Under the pieces are notes generated by a model, which worked only from the letters and a program-made list of their open reading frames with translations, ran no database searches and was not told the DNA's origin. Positions 26,501 to 36,504 of a DNA stretch of 64,000 nt are shown piece after piece; within the stretch, counting starts at the first letter, position 1; every line of letters starts with the position of its first letter. The stretch is from Bacillota bacterium (GTDB lineage: Bacteria > Bacillota > Sulfobacillia > Sulfobacillales > Sulfobacillaceae): contig JAKACZ010000008.1 of NCBI GenBank assembly GCA_021820965.1, positions 1 to 64,000 of the forward strand, written 5' to 3'. A program made the translations under genes and the position numbers.

Positions 26501-27427
26501 GAGCAATCCCTCCTACCTAACACTGTCGTAACCATACTCATTTCACATAAACGTCCGTATGCCGATTTCCCCATTGTTCCTCACATTGTTTGGAATATAT
26601 CTGATGTTGCCGAACATACCACAAATCTCCCGATCTTTCAATGAAAATGTACTAACAAACGGACATTTTGCACTTGACACTATTTTCATAGCGCCAAAAT
26701 TGCATGAACGCCACGATGATCCGCCTCTTGATCAGGAAACCGGAGTGAGACGGATTTCTGCGCAAAACTGGAGGCACGGTATGTGAGGCGCGTGCTCACA
26801 TGATGGCGATCATGGTTTATCGATGCTCCCGCCGATGGCAATGGATACTTTCTCGGAAGAAAATCGTTCTGGCAAATAGCAGGGGGCGCCTCTGATACCG
26901 CGGGCTCCACGGCCGCAGGCGGCGTTACCACCTCACCATGGTTTGGCGCGCCGCGTTATTATCATTGAAAGGGCGCCACCGTAACACGCCGCATTAAATC
27001 AGAGCGATCCATTTTCGCGGCCATCGCCCCTGGAAAGTCTTACAGAAGCCCCTTCGAGCGGCGTATCACCGCCCCTGCGCCATGCATCAAACGGTGTCCG
27101 AAGCGAGCGACGCCGCGGCCACACGCGGACAAAGGTCCGCAGTTACGAAGACATGGGAATTTGGCAGCGCATTCTCTTTACGCCCCAGCATCACCGGGAA
27201 GGGCTACTGATTGATCCAAAGATCAATGCGTATAGCCAGGATGACAGCCCACGCCCACTTGAGACGTTAAAGGCACTCCTCGCCCAGGTCGATTCGAAAC
27301 AAACAGCGAGCAGGCGCCAGGCATTCGTTCACCTCGGAAACAAGTTTCTTCCGCAGCCATGCCGTCTCGCCCCAAAAGGCCGCCAATATCCCCACCGTTA
27401 CCGGCACCCATCGCATGCAGCCCCGCC
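26501..27427. other. Intergenic region; promoter of the gamma-glutamylation operon
   Basis: 26520-26700 is clearly AT-rich against its neighbours and holds a possible minus-strand promoter (TTGAAA-N17-TATGTT) and the inverted repeat at 26644. The remaining ~700 bases have no supportable gene; small frames at 26559-26786 and 27153-27440 match nothing I recognise. Confidence 0.45.
26644..26669. promoter_or_regulatory. Inverted repeat upstream of the GS-like operon
   Basis: AAAATGT-N12-ACATTTT, perfect 7-bp arms, about 145 bases upstream of the GS-like start in AT-rich DNA. The spacer contains TCCGTTTGT (minus strand), also present upstream of the NCS1 permease operon near 35455. Candidate regulator site; the Lrp protein at 36505-36999 is one possible binder. 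Confidence 0.35.
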
Positions 27428-28810
27428 TCAGAAACCGTGAAATGTATCACGCTTAATAAACTGGCCACGACCGTCGCGCCCCAGAAATTGTTTGCCATCA
27501 ACAATCACGTCTCCCCGCGACAGCACCATTCGGATGGTGCCTGCCGTTTCACGGCCTTCGTAGGGATTGTAGTCGACGCGCATGTGTGCCGTTTCTACAC
27601 CCCACTGCGTCGCGCCCGAGGGGTCGAACAGAACAATGTCTGCATCCGACCCGACGGCAATCGTGCCCTTTTTCGGAAACATCCCAAACATTTTCGCGGG
27701 AGCGGTCGCCGTCACCTCGACAAACCTATTGAGCGACAAACGATGCTGCGCCACAGCGCCGTCGTAGATCAGGCTCATCCGGGTTTCCACGCCCGGAGCA
27801 CCGTTGGGGATCTTGGCAAAGTTATCGCGGCCCAACACCTTTTGGTCTTTCATGCAAAATGGGCAGTGGTCGGTCGAGACCACCTGTAGGTCGTTTGTCT
27901 TCAGGCCTTGCCATAAGCGGTCTTGGTGCTCACGGGGGCGCAATGGGGGGGACATGACATATTTCGCCCCGTTAAATTCGGGCTCCTCATAGTTGTCATA
28001 GGACAAGAAGAGATATTGCGGGCACGTCTCGGCATAGACCGCTTGGCCCTGGTCCCGGGCTGTCATCACAGCATCCAGAGCTTGGGAGGCCGAGAGATGC
28101 ACGATGTAGAGGGGCGCCTTCGCCAGGGCCGCCAGGACGATGGCCCGATGGGTCGCCTCCCCTTCCATCTCCGGGGGGCGGGTCAAGGCATGATACTTTG
28201 GCTCGGTCTGCCCCCGGGCCAAGGCTTGTTCCACCAACACATCAATCACGCTGCCATTTTCAGCATGCATGGCGATCAGTGCTCCAATCTCGCCAGCCCT
28301 TTGTAGCGCGCGGAAGATGCCCCCGTCATCGACCATAAAGACCCCAGGATAGGCTGTAAACATTTTGAAACTGGTAATTCCTTGATCGATCATCCGCTGC
28401 ATTTCCTCAAGACGATCCGTGGTGGCCTCACTAACAATCATATGGAACGAGTAGTCGATCGTGGCCTTCCCCTCGGCTTTGCCGAGCCACGTTTCGAAAG
28501 CTTCTTGCATCGTGTGCCCGCGCGACTGAATCGCGAAATCCACAATGGTCGTGGTCCCGCCATAAGCCGCAGCGCGCGTCCCAGTCAAAAAGTCGTCAGA
28601 GGATGTGGTTCCACCGAAAGGCATATCAAAGTGCGTATGCACATCGATTCCCCCCGGCAACACCAAAAGCCCCGTGGCGTCAATCTCCTGATCTGCAGCC
28701 ACTAAGAGCTTCTCGCCGAGCATTTGAATTGTTCCGTCGACAATCAGCACATCGGCATGATAATTATCTGTGGCCGTGACAACGTGCCCGTTACGAATCA
28801 GTGTTTTCAT
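27428..28810 (-). CDS. hydA: Dihydropyrimidinase / D-hydantoinase
   Basis: 460 aa cyclic amidohydrolase that opens dihydrouracil/dihydrothymine to N-carbamoyl-beta-amino acids. Metal site: GGIDVHTHFDMPF, carbamylated Lys in SFKMFTAYPG, His in ALIAMHAENG and PLYIVHLSA, Asp in VVSTDHCPF. Full family length. ATG 28810 follows GGAGGAGG. Last gene of the pyrimidine operon, 36 bases after preA. Confidence 0.93.
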   Translation of the reverse strand: MKTLIRNGHVVTATDNYHADVLIVDGTIQMLGEKLLVAADQEIDATGLLVLPGGIDVHTHFDMPFGGTTSSDDFLTGTRAAAYGGTTTIVDFAIQSRGHTMQEAFETWLGKAEGKATIDYSFHMIVSEATTDRLEEMQRMIDQGITSFKMFTAYPGVFMVDDGGIFRALQRAGEIGALIAMHAENGSVIDVLVEQALARGQTEPKYHALTRPPEMEGEATHRAIVLAALAKAPLYIVHLSASQALDAVMTARDQGQAVYAETCPQYLFLSYDNYEEPEFNGAKYVMSPPLRPREHQDRLWQGLKTNDLQVVSTDHCPFCMKDQKVLGRDNFAKIPNGAPGVETRMSLIYDGAVAQHRLSLNRFVEVTATAPAKMFGMFPKKGTIAVGSDADIVLFDPSGATQWGVETAHMRVDYNPYEGRETAGTIRMVLSRGDVIVDGKQFLGRDGRGQFIKRDTFHGF

Positions 28811-28846
28811 CTCATGGCCTCCTCCGTAGCGTATCCGTTCAACCGC

Positions 28847-30103
28847 CTACGATAACTTCTGTAACCGGGCTTCTCGTTGGCGCCAGGTTTCGTAGATCCC
28901 CTTATCCACCGGGACCATCTCAATGCATCCGGGAACCGGGCAAACCAACGAGCACAGGTTGCATCCCACGCAATCCTCTTCGCGCACCACGGGTGCCACT
29001 TGTTCCGGCACTCGGTCTATACATTGATGAGCTCCATCGTCACACGCGATATGGCAGAGGTTACACCCAATACAGGCGTCGGCGTCAATCCGAGCAACAA
29101 CCTGAAACGAATGCGACAACCGCAAATCGTTCCAGTCCCCCACTCGGGGCGCAGCCTGGCCGACTAATTCCTGCACCCGCGCCAATCCCCGCTGGTTCAG
29201 GTAGTCGTTCAGCCCTTCCGTCATCTCACGAATAATGCGAAAGCCATAGTGCATTGCAGCAGTACAGACTTGGAGCGCACCCGCTCCCAACAGCATGAAT
29301 TCGACAGCATCCCTCCAGGTCTCAATACCTCCAATGCCACATAACGGCACGCCGACCGACGGATCGTTATACAAGCTCGACAGCATATGCAAAGCAATGG
29401 GTTTGACCGCGGGTCCGCAGTACCCGCCATGAGATGCACGCCCGTCAACATCGGGAATGGGCTTCCAGGTATCAATATCGACGCCCATCACACTATTGAT
29501 CGTGTTGATAAGGGACAAGGCGTGGGCTCCACCGGCCATGGCGGCATGGCCGGGAACCCGTACGTCAGTCACATTGGGCGTCAATTTGACGATGACCGGC
29601 AGCACTGTTTCCGTGGCCGCATACCGGGTGATGGTTTCCGCATACTCCGGCACTTGCCCAACGACTGAACCCATCCCGCGCTCACTCATGCCATGGGGAC
29701 AGCCAAAGTTCAGTTCGACGCCATCGGCTCCCGTATCTTCCACACGCTTCATCATCTCACGCCATACCTGGGCATCCGATTCGAACATCATCGACACAAT
29801 AACGGCGTGATGAGGATACTTCCGTTTGACCTCCTTAATCTCGCGGAGATTATCTTCAATGGAGCGATCCGAAATCAACTCAATATTGTTGAGCCCTATC
29901 ATGCGCTGGCCCCGATAATCTAAGGACGCGAGCCGTGAGCTGACATTGATGACGGGATCACCGACGGTTTTCCACACGGCGCCGCCCCAGCCTGCGTCAA
30001 ACGCCTTCATCACCTGATACTCGCTGTTGGTCAATGGCCCGGATGCCAGCCAAAACGGATTCGGTGACTTGATTCCTGCAAAATCAATGGACAAATCAGC
30101 CAT
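28847..30103 (-). CDS. preA: Dihydropyrimidine dehydrogenase subunit PreA
   Basis: 418 aa. N-terminal FMN barrel of the dihydroorotate dehydrogenase type (GIKSPNPFWLASGPLTNS; substrate loop ELNFGCPHGMSERGMG with the active-site Cys; LCGIGGIETWRDAVEFMLLG). C-terminal ferredoxin domain with two [4Fe-4S] motifs, CIGCNLCHIAC and CVGCNLCSLVCP. Reduces uracil/thymine with electrons delivered by PreT. Strong GGGAGGG site before ATG 30103; 13-base gap from preT. Confidence 0.95.
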   Translation of the reverse strand: MADLSIDFAGIKSPNPFWLASGPLTNSEYQVMKAFDAGWGGAVWKTVGDPVINVSSRLASLDYRGQRMIGLNNIELISDRSIEDNLREIKEVKRKYPHHAVIVSMMFESDAQVWREMMKRVEDTGADGVELNFGCPHGMSERGMGSVVGQVPEYAETITRYAATETVLPVIVKLTPNVTDVRVPGHAAMAGGAHALSLINTINSVMGVDIDTWKPIPDVDGRASHGGYCGPAVKPIALHMLSSLYNDPSVGVPLCGIGGIETWRDAVEFMLLGAGALQVCTAAMHYGFRIIREMTEGLNDYLNQRGLARVQELVGQAAPRVGDWNDLRLSHSFQVVARIDADACIGCNLCHIACDDGAHQCIDRVPEQVAPVVREEDCVGCNLCSLVCPVPGCIEMVPVDKGIYETWRQREARLQKLS

Positions 30104-30116
30104 AACTCTCCCTCCC

Positions 30117-31457
30117 TCAGTGTGCCACCCGTCGCGCTAAACGCTCGTTTATAGCGCGGGCTGCCCGTTTACCATCCTCAACCGCCCGAACCACCGTGGC
30201 GTCGCCGGATCGTACCAAACAGTCACCCGCTGCATAAACACCGTCAACAGAGGTCTCGTACGTTTCCTCGTTAATCAAGACTTTGCCGCCCTGGGTTTTG
30301 GCGCCCAGAGCCTCCCAAACGCCTGTATGAGTTTCTTGTCCGATGGCCCGCACCACCGTATCGGCCGGCAGCGTGAACTCACTGCCTGGGGCAACCGCCA
30401 ATTTGGCTTTCCGCGATGAGGGCCCGCCCGTCTCCATCTGCGTTCGCACGCACCGTACACCTTCCACCCGATCCGCGCCCACGATGGCTACCGGGGCCGT
30501 CCACCATCGATAGGTCACCCCGTCCTGCTTGGCGAACTCATATTCATACCGATACGCCGACATGGCCGCCTCGTCGCGCCGATATAAAATGGTGACCTCA
30601 TCCGCTCCGAGTCGTTTGGCGCAGGTGGCCGCATCAACGGCCGTGTTGCCCGCTCCGATGACGACTACCCGTCGGCCCATTCGCACATCCGCCAACGGGC
30701 GGGTTTTAGTGTCCTCGACCAAGTCAAGGGCATCGTACACACCCTCCAGGTGTTCGCCTGGAATGGTCAGCGGCGGCACTTTGCCCATCCCGACGGCAAT
30801 AACGACCGCATCATATTTGTGTCTGAGATTTTGAATGTCGCCGGCGTCTCGTACCGTCCACCCAAAATGAAATTGCACGCCCAATTGCCTAACCACGCCG
30901 ACCTCAAACAAGCTCACGCTCAAGGGCTCGCGATAGGACACGATGCCATACGTATCCAGCCCGCCACCTTCCTCCTTTTGTTCATATACCTCCACCGCAT
31001 GCCCCATTCGCGCTAATTGGGCGGCGGCGCTAAGTCCCGCAGGTCCGGCACCGACCACGGCGATCCGACCACTCCCCTTAACCGCCGATGGCGGCAAATC
31101 AGGGATTCCATTCGCCATGGCATCATCCATGGCGACGCGTTGCAGACGCCCAATACTGACCGGACGGCTGTCTCGCACTCGCACGCAACTGCCTTCACAT
31201 AACGCCTCTGTCGGACAAATTCTGGCACAAGTCGCTCCAAGAATATTCGCATCCATGATGGTTCGAGCTGAAGCTTTCAAATCGCCGGTCGCGATGTGGT
31301 TAATAAAACTTGGAATGTCAATCCCGGTGGGACAGGCCTGGACGCATGGCGCATCATAACAGTAATAACAGCGCATCGCCTCCTCTTCGGCTTCTCGGGC
31401 TGTCAGCGGCGGCACAACTTCCAGAAACTCCCGGTCATTGGTCAACTCAAGACTCAT
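30117..31457 (-). CDS. preT: Dihydropyrimidine dehydrogenase subunit PreT
   Basis: 446 aa, NAD(P)H-oxidising partner of PreA. N-terminal Fe-S domain (CYYCYDAPCVQACP, GATCARICPTEALC), FAD site VVGAGPAGLSAAAQLARMG, and NAD(P) site VVIGAGNTAVDAATCAKRLG, finishing with GVYAAGDCLVRSGDATVV. Architecture as in E. coli PreT and GltD-like proteins. Preceded by GGGGGAGG; sits between the ALDH gene and preA. Confidence 0.95.
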   Translation of the reverse strand: MSLELTNDREFLEVVPPLTAREAEEEAMRCYYCYDAPCVQACPTGIDIPSFINHIATGDLKASARTIMDANILGATCARICPTEALCEGSCVRVRDSRPVSIGRLQRVAMDDAMANGIPDLPPSAVKGSGRIAVVGAGPAGLSAAAQLARMGHAVEVYEQKEEGGGLDTYGIVSYREPLSVSLFEVGVVRQLGVQFHFGWTVRDAGDIQNLRHKYDAVVIAVGMGKVPPLTIPGEHLEGVYDALDLVEDTKTRPLADVRMGRRVVVIGAGNTAVDAATCAKRLGADEVTILYRRDEAAMSAYRYEYEFAKQDGVTYRWWTAPVAIVGADRVEGVRCVRTQMETGGPSSRKAKLAVAPGSEFTLPADTVVRAIGQETHTGVWEALGAKTQGGKVLINEETYETSVDGVYAAGDCLVRSGDATVVRAVEDGKRAARAINERLARRVAH

Positions 31458-31472
31458 CGCAGTCCTCCCCCT

Positions 31473-32933
31473 CTAGTAGAAATTGCCTAAGCGAGTTGCG
31501 CTACTGTAATCCACAAACACTGTCTTGGTTTCCGTAAAAAACAGCGTGCCTTCGTGGCCCATTTCTCGTGGCCCCAAACCTGACCCTTTGACCCCTCCGA
31601 AGGGGAGCTGCGCTTCCCCTCCGATGGTCGGGTTATTCACGTGGACCATGCCCACGTCGACACCTTGAATGAAACGCTGAGCCTCCACCAGGTCACGGGT
31701 GTAAATCGCAGCGGATAGCCCGTATGGCACGGCATTAACATCTGCTATAGCGTGGTCGAGGCTCTCGTATGGCAATAGGCAGAGAACGGGGCCAAAAACC
31801 TCTTCATGCGCAACCGGCATCGAAAGCACGACATCATCTAACACAGTGGGCTCCATAAAATATCCGGGCCCACCTGCACGTTGGCCACCAAATCGCACGG
31901 TCGCCCCAAGATGCACAGCGTCTTCCACGTACTGCAGACTTCGCGTCAATTGCTCCTCAGAGATCAAGGGGCCGATGTTCACCGAGGGATTCGTTGGCAC
32001 CCCTACAGCCAACTCACGGACTCGTTCCACCAGCAGGGATCGAAACGCATCGATCACACCCGCTTGAACAAAGACGCGGCTAGTTGCTGTGCATCGCTGC
32101 CCCGCGGCTCCAAATGCGCCTTTGAGCACACCTCCGACGGCCAATGCCAAGTCTGCGGATGGAGCGACAACGGCAGCGTTTTTGCCCCCCATCTCCATGG
32201 TGACTTTTACGGGGCGCCCAGCCAACAGCGCCGCTAACCGGTTCCCCACAGAATTTGACCCGGTAAAAGAAATGGCCCGAATACGCTCATCCTTGACCAA
32301 GGCTTCACCGGCCACGGATCCCGACCCGAGGATTAAATTGACCACACCATGGGGCACACCGGCGGCCACCAAGTCCTCGACGATGCGCACGGCAATCCAT
32401 GGTGTAAAAGAGGCCGGTTTAAAGACCACCGTGTTTCCCGCTACCAGGGCGGGACACATTTTCCAGAGAGGAATCGCAAACGGAAAGTTCCATGGGGTAA
32501 TCACGCCTGCCACTCCGAGCGGACTACGCACCGTATACGTAAAGTTGTCGGGAACCTCAGACGGTATCGTCTCGCCATTCAAGCGGAATCCTTCACCGGC
32601 AAAGTACTCAACCAGATTGGCACCTTTTTGAAATTCTCCCTGCGCTTCATCCCACGTCTTGCCTTGTTCCGCCATCATCAAGGTCACATAGTCTTGTTGG
32701 TGCTCGATCAGGAGCTTTTGGAACCGTGCAAGAATCCGGCCGCGCGCGGGTGCCGGGGTCGCGGCCCAACTGGCATACGCCTGATGAGCCGCTGCCACGG
32801 CATTGGAAACCTCTTCCGCCGAGCTGTTGCGGAAGGTTGCAATGACCTCTTCGGGATTGCTGGGATTGAGATCGTGCACAACGGTTCCGGTGGCCTCAAT
32901 CCAGACACCATCAATATAGTTGTTAAGACGCAT
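31473..32933 (-). CDS. Aldehyde dehydrogenase of the pyrimidine operon
   Basis: 486 aa ALDH. PWNFPFAIPLWKMCPALVAG, TMEMGGKNAAVV (Glu), FGAAGQRCTATSRVFV (Cys), EEVFGPV and a standard C-terminus. AGGAGG lies before ATG 32933, directly after the amidase stop. In the reductive pathway beta-alanine is transaminated to malonate semialdehyde, so this enzyme may finish that branch; no aminotransferase is in the operon, so the substrate is not settled. Confidence 0.9.
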   Translation of the reverse strand: MRLNNYIDGVWIEATGTVVHDLNPSNPEEVIATFRNSSAEEVSNAVAAAHQAYASWAATPAPARGRILARFQKLLIEHQQDYVTLMMAEQGKTWDEAQGEFQKGANLVEYFAGEGFRLNGETIPSEVPDNFTYTVRSPLGVAGVITPWNFPFAIPLWKMCPALVAGNTVVFKPASFTPWIAVRIVEDLVAAGVPHGVVNLILGSGSVAGEALVKDERIRAISFTGSNSVGNRLAALLAGRPVKVTMEMGGKNAAVVAPSADLALAVGGVLKGAFGAAGQRCTATSRVFVQAGVIDAFRSLLVERVRELAVGVPTNPSVNIGPLISEEQLTRSLQYVEDAVHLGATVRFGGQRAGGPGYFMEPTVLDDVVLSMPVAHEEVFGPVLCLLPYESLDHAIADVNAVPYGLSAAIYTRDLVEAQRFIQGVDVGMVHVNNPTIGGEAQLPFGGVKGSGLGPREMGHEGTLFFTETKTVFVDYSSATRLGNFY

Positions 32934-32941
32934 ATGGCCTC

Positions 32942-33829
32942 CTAGAAGTCGGTGAGGCGCGAATACGTCTCCGGTCGCCGGTCACGGAAAAATTGCCACG
33001 TGTTGCGCACCTCACGCACCACAGCTAAATCCGCGTCACCGATAACCACCTCCGACTTATCTGAACTGCCCATGGCGACGAATTGACCACGCGGGTCAAC
33101 AAGATAACTTTCTCCGTAGAATTCTCCCATGTTCCAGGGAGCTTCTATACCGACACGATTGATGGCCCCCAGGTAGTAACCGTTGGCTACCGCATGAGCG
33201 GGTTGTTCGAGCTTCCAGAGGTACTTTGATAATCCCGCCACCGTCGCTGACGGGTTGAATACAATCTCTGCGCCATTGAGCGCTAGCGCGCGTGCCCCTT
33301 CCGGGAAGTGGCGATCATAACAGATATAAACACCAACACGCCCTACGGCAGTTTCGAAGGTGGGATAGCCGAGATTGCCTGGGCGGAAATAATATTTCTC
33401 CCAAAATCCGGTGTTGGGGTTCTCACCCGCTTGCACATGCGGCAGATGGTTCTTCCGATATTTACCTAGGAAAGTACCGTCAGCGTCGATCACCGCCGCA
33501 GTATTGTAGTACAGACCGGTGATTTCTTCTTCATACATGGGGACAACCAAGACCATTCCCGTTTCCCGCGCAATGGACTGCATCATTTGGGTCGTAGGAC
33601 CATCGGGTATACGCTCGGTGAGATCGTACCAACGTGTATTTTGCTCGGCGCAAAAGTACGGGCCATAAAACAACTCCTGCAGACAGACAATTTGCGCTCC
33701 CTTTTGCTTGGCCTCGTAAATCATGCCCACATGCTTATCGATCGCCCACTTTTTATGCTCCTCTAATGGACGCTCCCCTGATACCTCGTGGTGGGCCTGA
33801 ATCAGTCCCACTCGTACGATTTCACTCAT
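32942..33829 (-). CDS. Beta-ureidopropionase-type amidase (nitrilase superfamily)
   Basis: 295 aa CN-hydrolase. Catalytic triad regions: Glu in GAQIVCLQELFYGPYF, Lys in GKYRKNHLP, Cys in VGVYICYDRHFPEGAR. The length and the FYGPYFCAEQ context match N-carbamoyl-beta-alanine/N-carbamoylputrescine amidases. It would cleave the dihydropyrimidinase product to beta-alanine, CO2 and ammonia. TAGGAGG upstream of ATG 33829. Confidence 0.92.
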   Translation of the reverse strand: MSEIVRVGLIQAHHEVSGERPLEEHKKWAIDKHVGMIYEAKQKGAQIVCLQELFYGPYFCAEQNTRWYDLTERIPDGPTTQMMQSIARETGMVLVVPMYEEEITGLYYNTAAVIDADGTFLGKYRKNHLPHVQAGENPNTGFWEKYYFRPGNLGYPTFETAVGRVGVYICYDRHFPEGARALALNGAEIVFNPSATVAGLSKYLWKLEQPAHAVANGYYLGAINRVGIEAPWNMGEFYGESYLVDPRGQFVAMGSSDKSEVVIGDADLAVVREVRNTWQFFRDRRPETYSRLTDF

Positions 33830-33875
33830 GATGGATTCCTCCTAAGCGTTGTGAGAGTAATTTGGTGAGAAAAGA

Positions 33876-35315
33876 CTATGCCTTTACTTGGGATTCGGGA
33901 TACCGTGACCGCATGAGGACGAGATACACGATGAATGACACGGCAAAACCCACAAACCAGGAATAGTTAAATAGCCATGCCAAGGCCGGCAAGACTTTGC
34001 CGACCAACGATACCACAATACCAGCGACCAACGCCCAAATTGCCAAACGATTATACCCGTTGCCGTAAAAGTATCGCCCGGTCTTCTCATACAGTTCAAT
34101 GACGGTTAAGGTTTGACGCCGGAACACCCAGTAGTCGGCGATGAGGATGGCCGCTATGGGTCCCAAAAATCCCGAATAGACATCCAACCAGCTGAAGATA
34201 TAGATGTGGGGATTAGAAACGAGTAGCCAGGGACACATTACGATGGCCAATATCCCCGTCAGGACGCCTCCGCGTCGGAAGGTCATCCGTTTGGGAAAGA
34301 GCTGGATAAAGTCATAGGCCGGGGACACGATATTGGCGGCAACATTGACGGACAGCGTGGCCACTACCACGGCTGCCATCGAGATCAGCAGCAGGAAGCC
34401 GTTGTGAAAATGCCCCAGCAAAGTCACCGGGTCAGAAATGGCCTGGTGGAACACAACAATGGTCGCCGATGTCACCAGAACACCAATAGCGGAAAATACC
34501 GTCATAGTTGTGGGCAGTCCCAGCGCTTGCCCCCATGCCTGGGCTTTTTGACTCTTAGCGAAGCGCGTAAAGTCCGGAATGTTCAACGACAGGGTCGCCC
34601 AGAATCCCACCACACTCGTCAATGACGGAATGACCACCGCCCATAAAGCCGCGCCGTGCACTTTCGCCGGCTGAGAGAGAATCGGCCCAAATCCATGTGC
34701 CGCTGTATAGGCCCAAATAAGCAACCCGATCCCGAGCGCCAGTACTGTCGGTCCCGCCCATGATTCGAAACGCCTCACCGCCTGAATCCCGTGCACAATA
34801 ATCCACATGTTTAATGCCCAAAACAGCATAAACCCAATCCATGACCCTAAATTCATCCCAACAAACGTAAATAGTGAGGAAAAATGACCCCATCCGGGAA
34901 CCAATATCAGCAGAAAGGTCTGAATTGCCTGGCCGCCAATGGCGGTTTCGATGCCAAACCACCCTGCTGCCACCAACGCTCGCAATAGCGCCGGAAGACT
35001 GGCTCCAACCACGCCAAAGGATGCTCGGGCGAAGACCGGGAATGGTATGCCGTACTTGGTCCCCGGATGAGAGTTTAATAATATAGGCACTAAGACGATA
35101 AGATTGCCCACCAATACCGTCAAGATGGCTTGCCACCAATTCAGCCCCAATGCGATAAAACCACCTGCCATGAGATACGTGGGGATGTTATGGGCTAAGC
35201 CGATCCAAAGACTGAGATAGTTATAAAGTGTCCAGGTCTTTTGGTCACCTTGGGTAGGCGCAATATCCTGATTAAAGCGAATCAGATCTGGGTTATCCAC
35301 CTCGCTGACTGCCAT
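33876..35315 (-). CDS. NCS1 family nucleobase/hydantoin permease
   Basis: 479 aa with about 12 membrane helices. NCS1 marks: YNYLSLWIGLAHNIPTYLMA (helix 1), GTKYGIPFPVFARASFGVVG (helix 3), NIPDFTRFAKSQ after helix 6-7, and the helix 8-9 region FIQLFPKRMTFRRGG. Related to allantoin/uracil/hydantoin transporters. AGGAGG before ATG 35315. First gene of the operon, so it supplies pyrimidine or hydantoin to the enzymes downstream. Confidence 0.92.
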   Translation of the reverse strand: MAVSEVDNPDLIRFNQDIAPTQGDQKTWTLYNYLSLWIGLAHNIPTYLMAGGFIALGLNWWQAILTVLVGNLIVLVPILLNSHPGTKYGIPFPVFARASFGVVGASLPALLRALVAAGWFGIETAIGGQAIQTFLLILVPGWGHFSSLFTFVGMNLGSWIGFMLFWALNMWIIVHGIQAVRRFESWAGPTVLALGIGLLIWAYTAAHGFGPILSQPAKVHGAALWAVVIPSLTSVVGFWATLSLNIPDFTRFAKSQKAQAWGQALGLPTTMTVFSAIGVLVTSATIVVFHQAISDPVTLLGHFHNGFLLLISMAAVVVATLSVNVAANIVSPAYDFIQLFPKRMTFRRGGVLTGILAIVMCPWLLVSNPHIYIFSWLDVYSGFLGPIAAILIADYWVFRRQTLTVIELYEKTGRYFYGNGYNRLAIWALVAGIVVSLVGKVLPALAWLFNYSWFVGFAVSFIVYLVLMRSRYPESQVKA

Positions 35316-35677
35316 ATTTGTTCCTCCTATTTGGACAAATTGTTACGCCTCCGTACGTCAGGTCTCTGTTGTGGGCAGTGAATTAGGCACGTTGTCAGTG
35401 CTTTCCTTTATACAAATCGGCGAAGTTATCCGTCTCTTTTATACATTATGACTGTTCACAAACGGAAGTTTCTAACTTTTCTCCACCCCCCAGCAGCTCA
35501 GCGTGAGACCAACAACGCCTGACAGTGGGGAATGGCCACCAAAATCATCTATCTATATGGCTTACCGATCTCAATTAGCATGATCAGATAGGCGATAAAG
35601 AGAAGCTCTCCCAGCACCGAATTCAGTGTGAGGTGTAAGGATCACCCCATGTTTACCAGTGCATGTTTCGTCATTGC
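35316..35677 (-). promoter_or_regulatory. Leader and promoter region of the pyrimidine operon
   Basis: About 360 bases without a gene. On the minus strand an AT-rich segment near 35410-35470 reads TTGTGAACAGTCATAATG then TATAAAAG, a plausible promoter about 110 bases before the permease ATG, with TCCGTTTGT just upstream as also seen near 26655. No riboswitch fold is evident. Confidence 0.35.
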
Positions 35678-35700
35678 TTCCCTCTAGAAGAGCCACACCC
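35678..35700. repeat. Second copy of the IS-type end found at 170-192
   Basis: 23 bases with one mismatch to 170-192 (core AGAAGAGCCACACCC). No ORF resembling the one at 1-144 lies beside it, so it is a solitary relic. A decayed IS4-like transposase lies about 270 bases further on and may or may not belong to it. Confidence 0.65.
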
Positions 35701-35972
35701 CAATCGGATAGTGTGATAGAACCGAACTATTGTGATATTATCCCAAATCATCCGCCGCAGAAAGCATCTACTTATGTTTGCCAATGCAACTCGGGTAGTG
35801 CTTTTGTCCATTGCTATGTTCGCCGTGACATTTGACGCGTTCGTGGGTATGGCAACTGTCCCAAGTGTTATGTTAACGCTAGTCAGAATCTCTCGCAAAG
35901 GAAAGGGGTCCCCAATATCGAGGAGAGGAATCAACGCCCATCTCGTCGAGGGGACCAGTATGATGACCTCTC

Positions 35973-36331
35973 GCCGACTACTTCACCACGCATGGCCGGT
36001 TGCTCCGATTCCAACGCAAGACATTCGCCGCCCTCGTCTGAGCAGTCATGCTCAAGCCGTTGCTCGGGATTGTGTCCATCGGCCATAGCCTGGCGATGGT
36101 CAAGGCCACCACGGCCAAATACGTCTCAAACGTGTGGATCGCTTTTTGGGGAACACCCGGAGCGATTTGAGCAGCGATCTGATAGAAACCGTCATCGGGT
36201 CGGCACGCCAGGTCTATCTCTCCCTGGCTTGGACCGATCCGAAGACCAAAGATGGCAAGTTTCAAATCCTGAGTAGAAGCTTGCAGCTGAAAGTCCGGCT
36301 CCGGTACATTACCCCATATCCAGTCGGATAA
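35973..36331 (+). pseudogene. Decayed IS4-type transposase, N-terminal fragment
   Basis: Pieces in different frames together resemble the start of an IS4-family transposase: TTHGRLLRFQRKTFAALV, then KPLLGIVSIGHSLAMVKATT, then KRVDRFLGN, SDLIETVIGSARQVYLSLAW and TDPKTKDGKFQILS. Frameshifts and stops break it and the DDE core is missing. The remainder of 35701-36504 contains no gene. Confidence 0.5.
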
Positions 36332-36504
36332 CGTGCTATCCAGATCCGGCCGTCACCCGCACCGAGGGGTAAGGCTGATAGGTCAAAGAGAAATTGCGGT
36401 CATACATGTGAGCTCTTAGTGGTTCCTTTGTTTTGGAGCATCGGGAAAAAGCCGCACCCACCCGATTTTGCCTCTGAATCACGAAGGCTCCGCGGACGGC
36501 ACCA

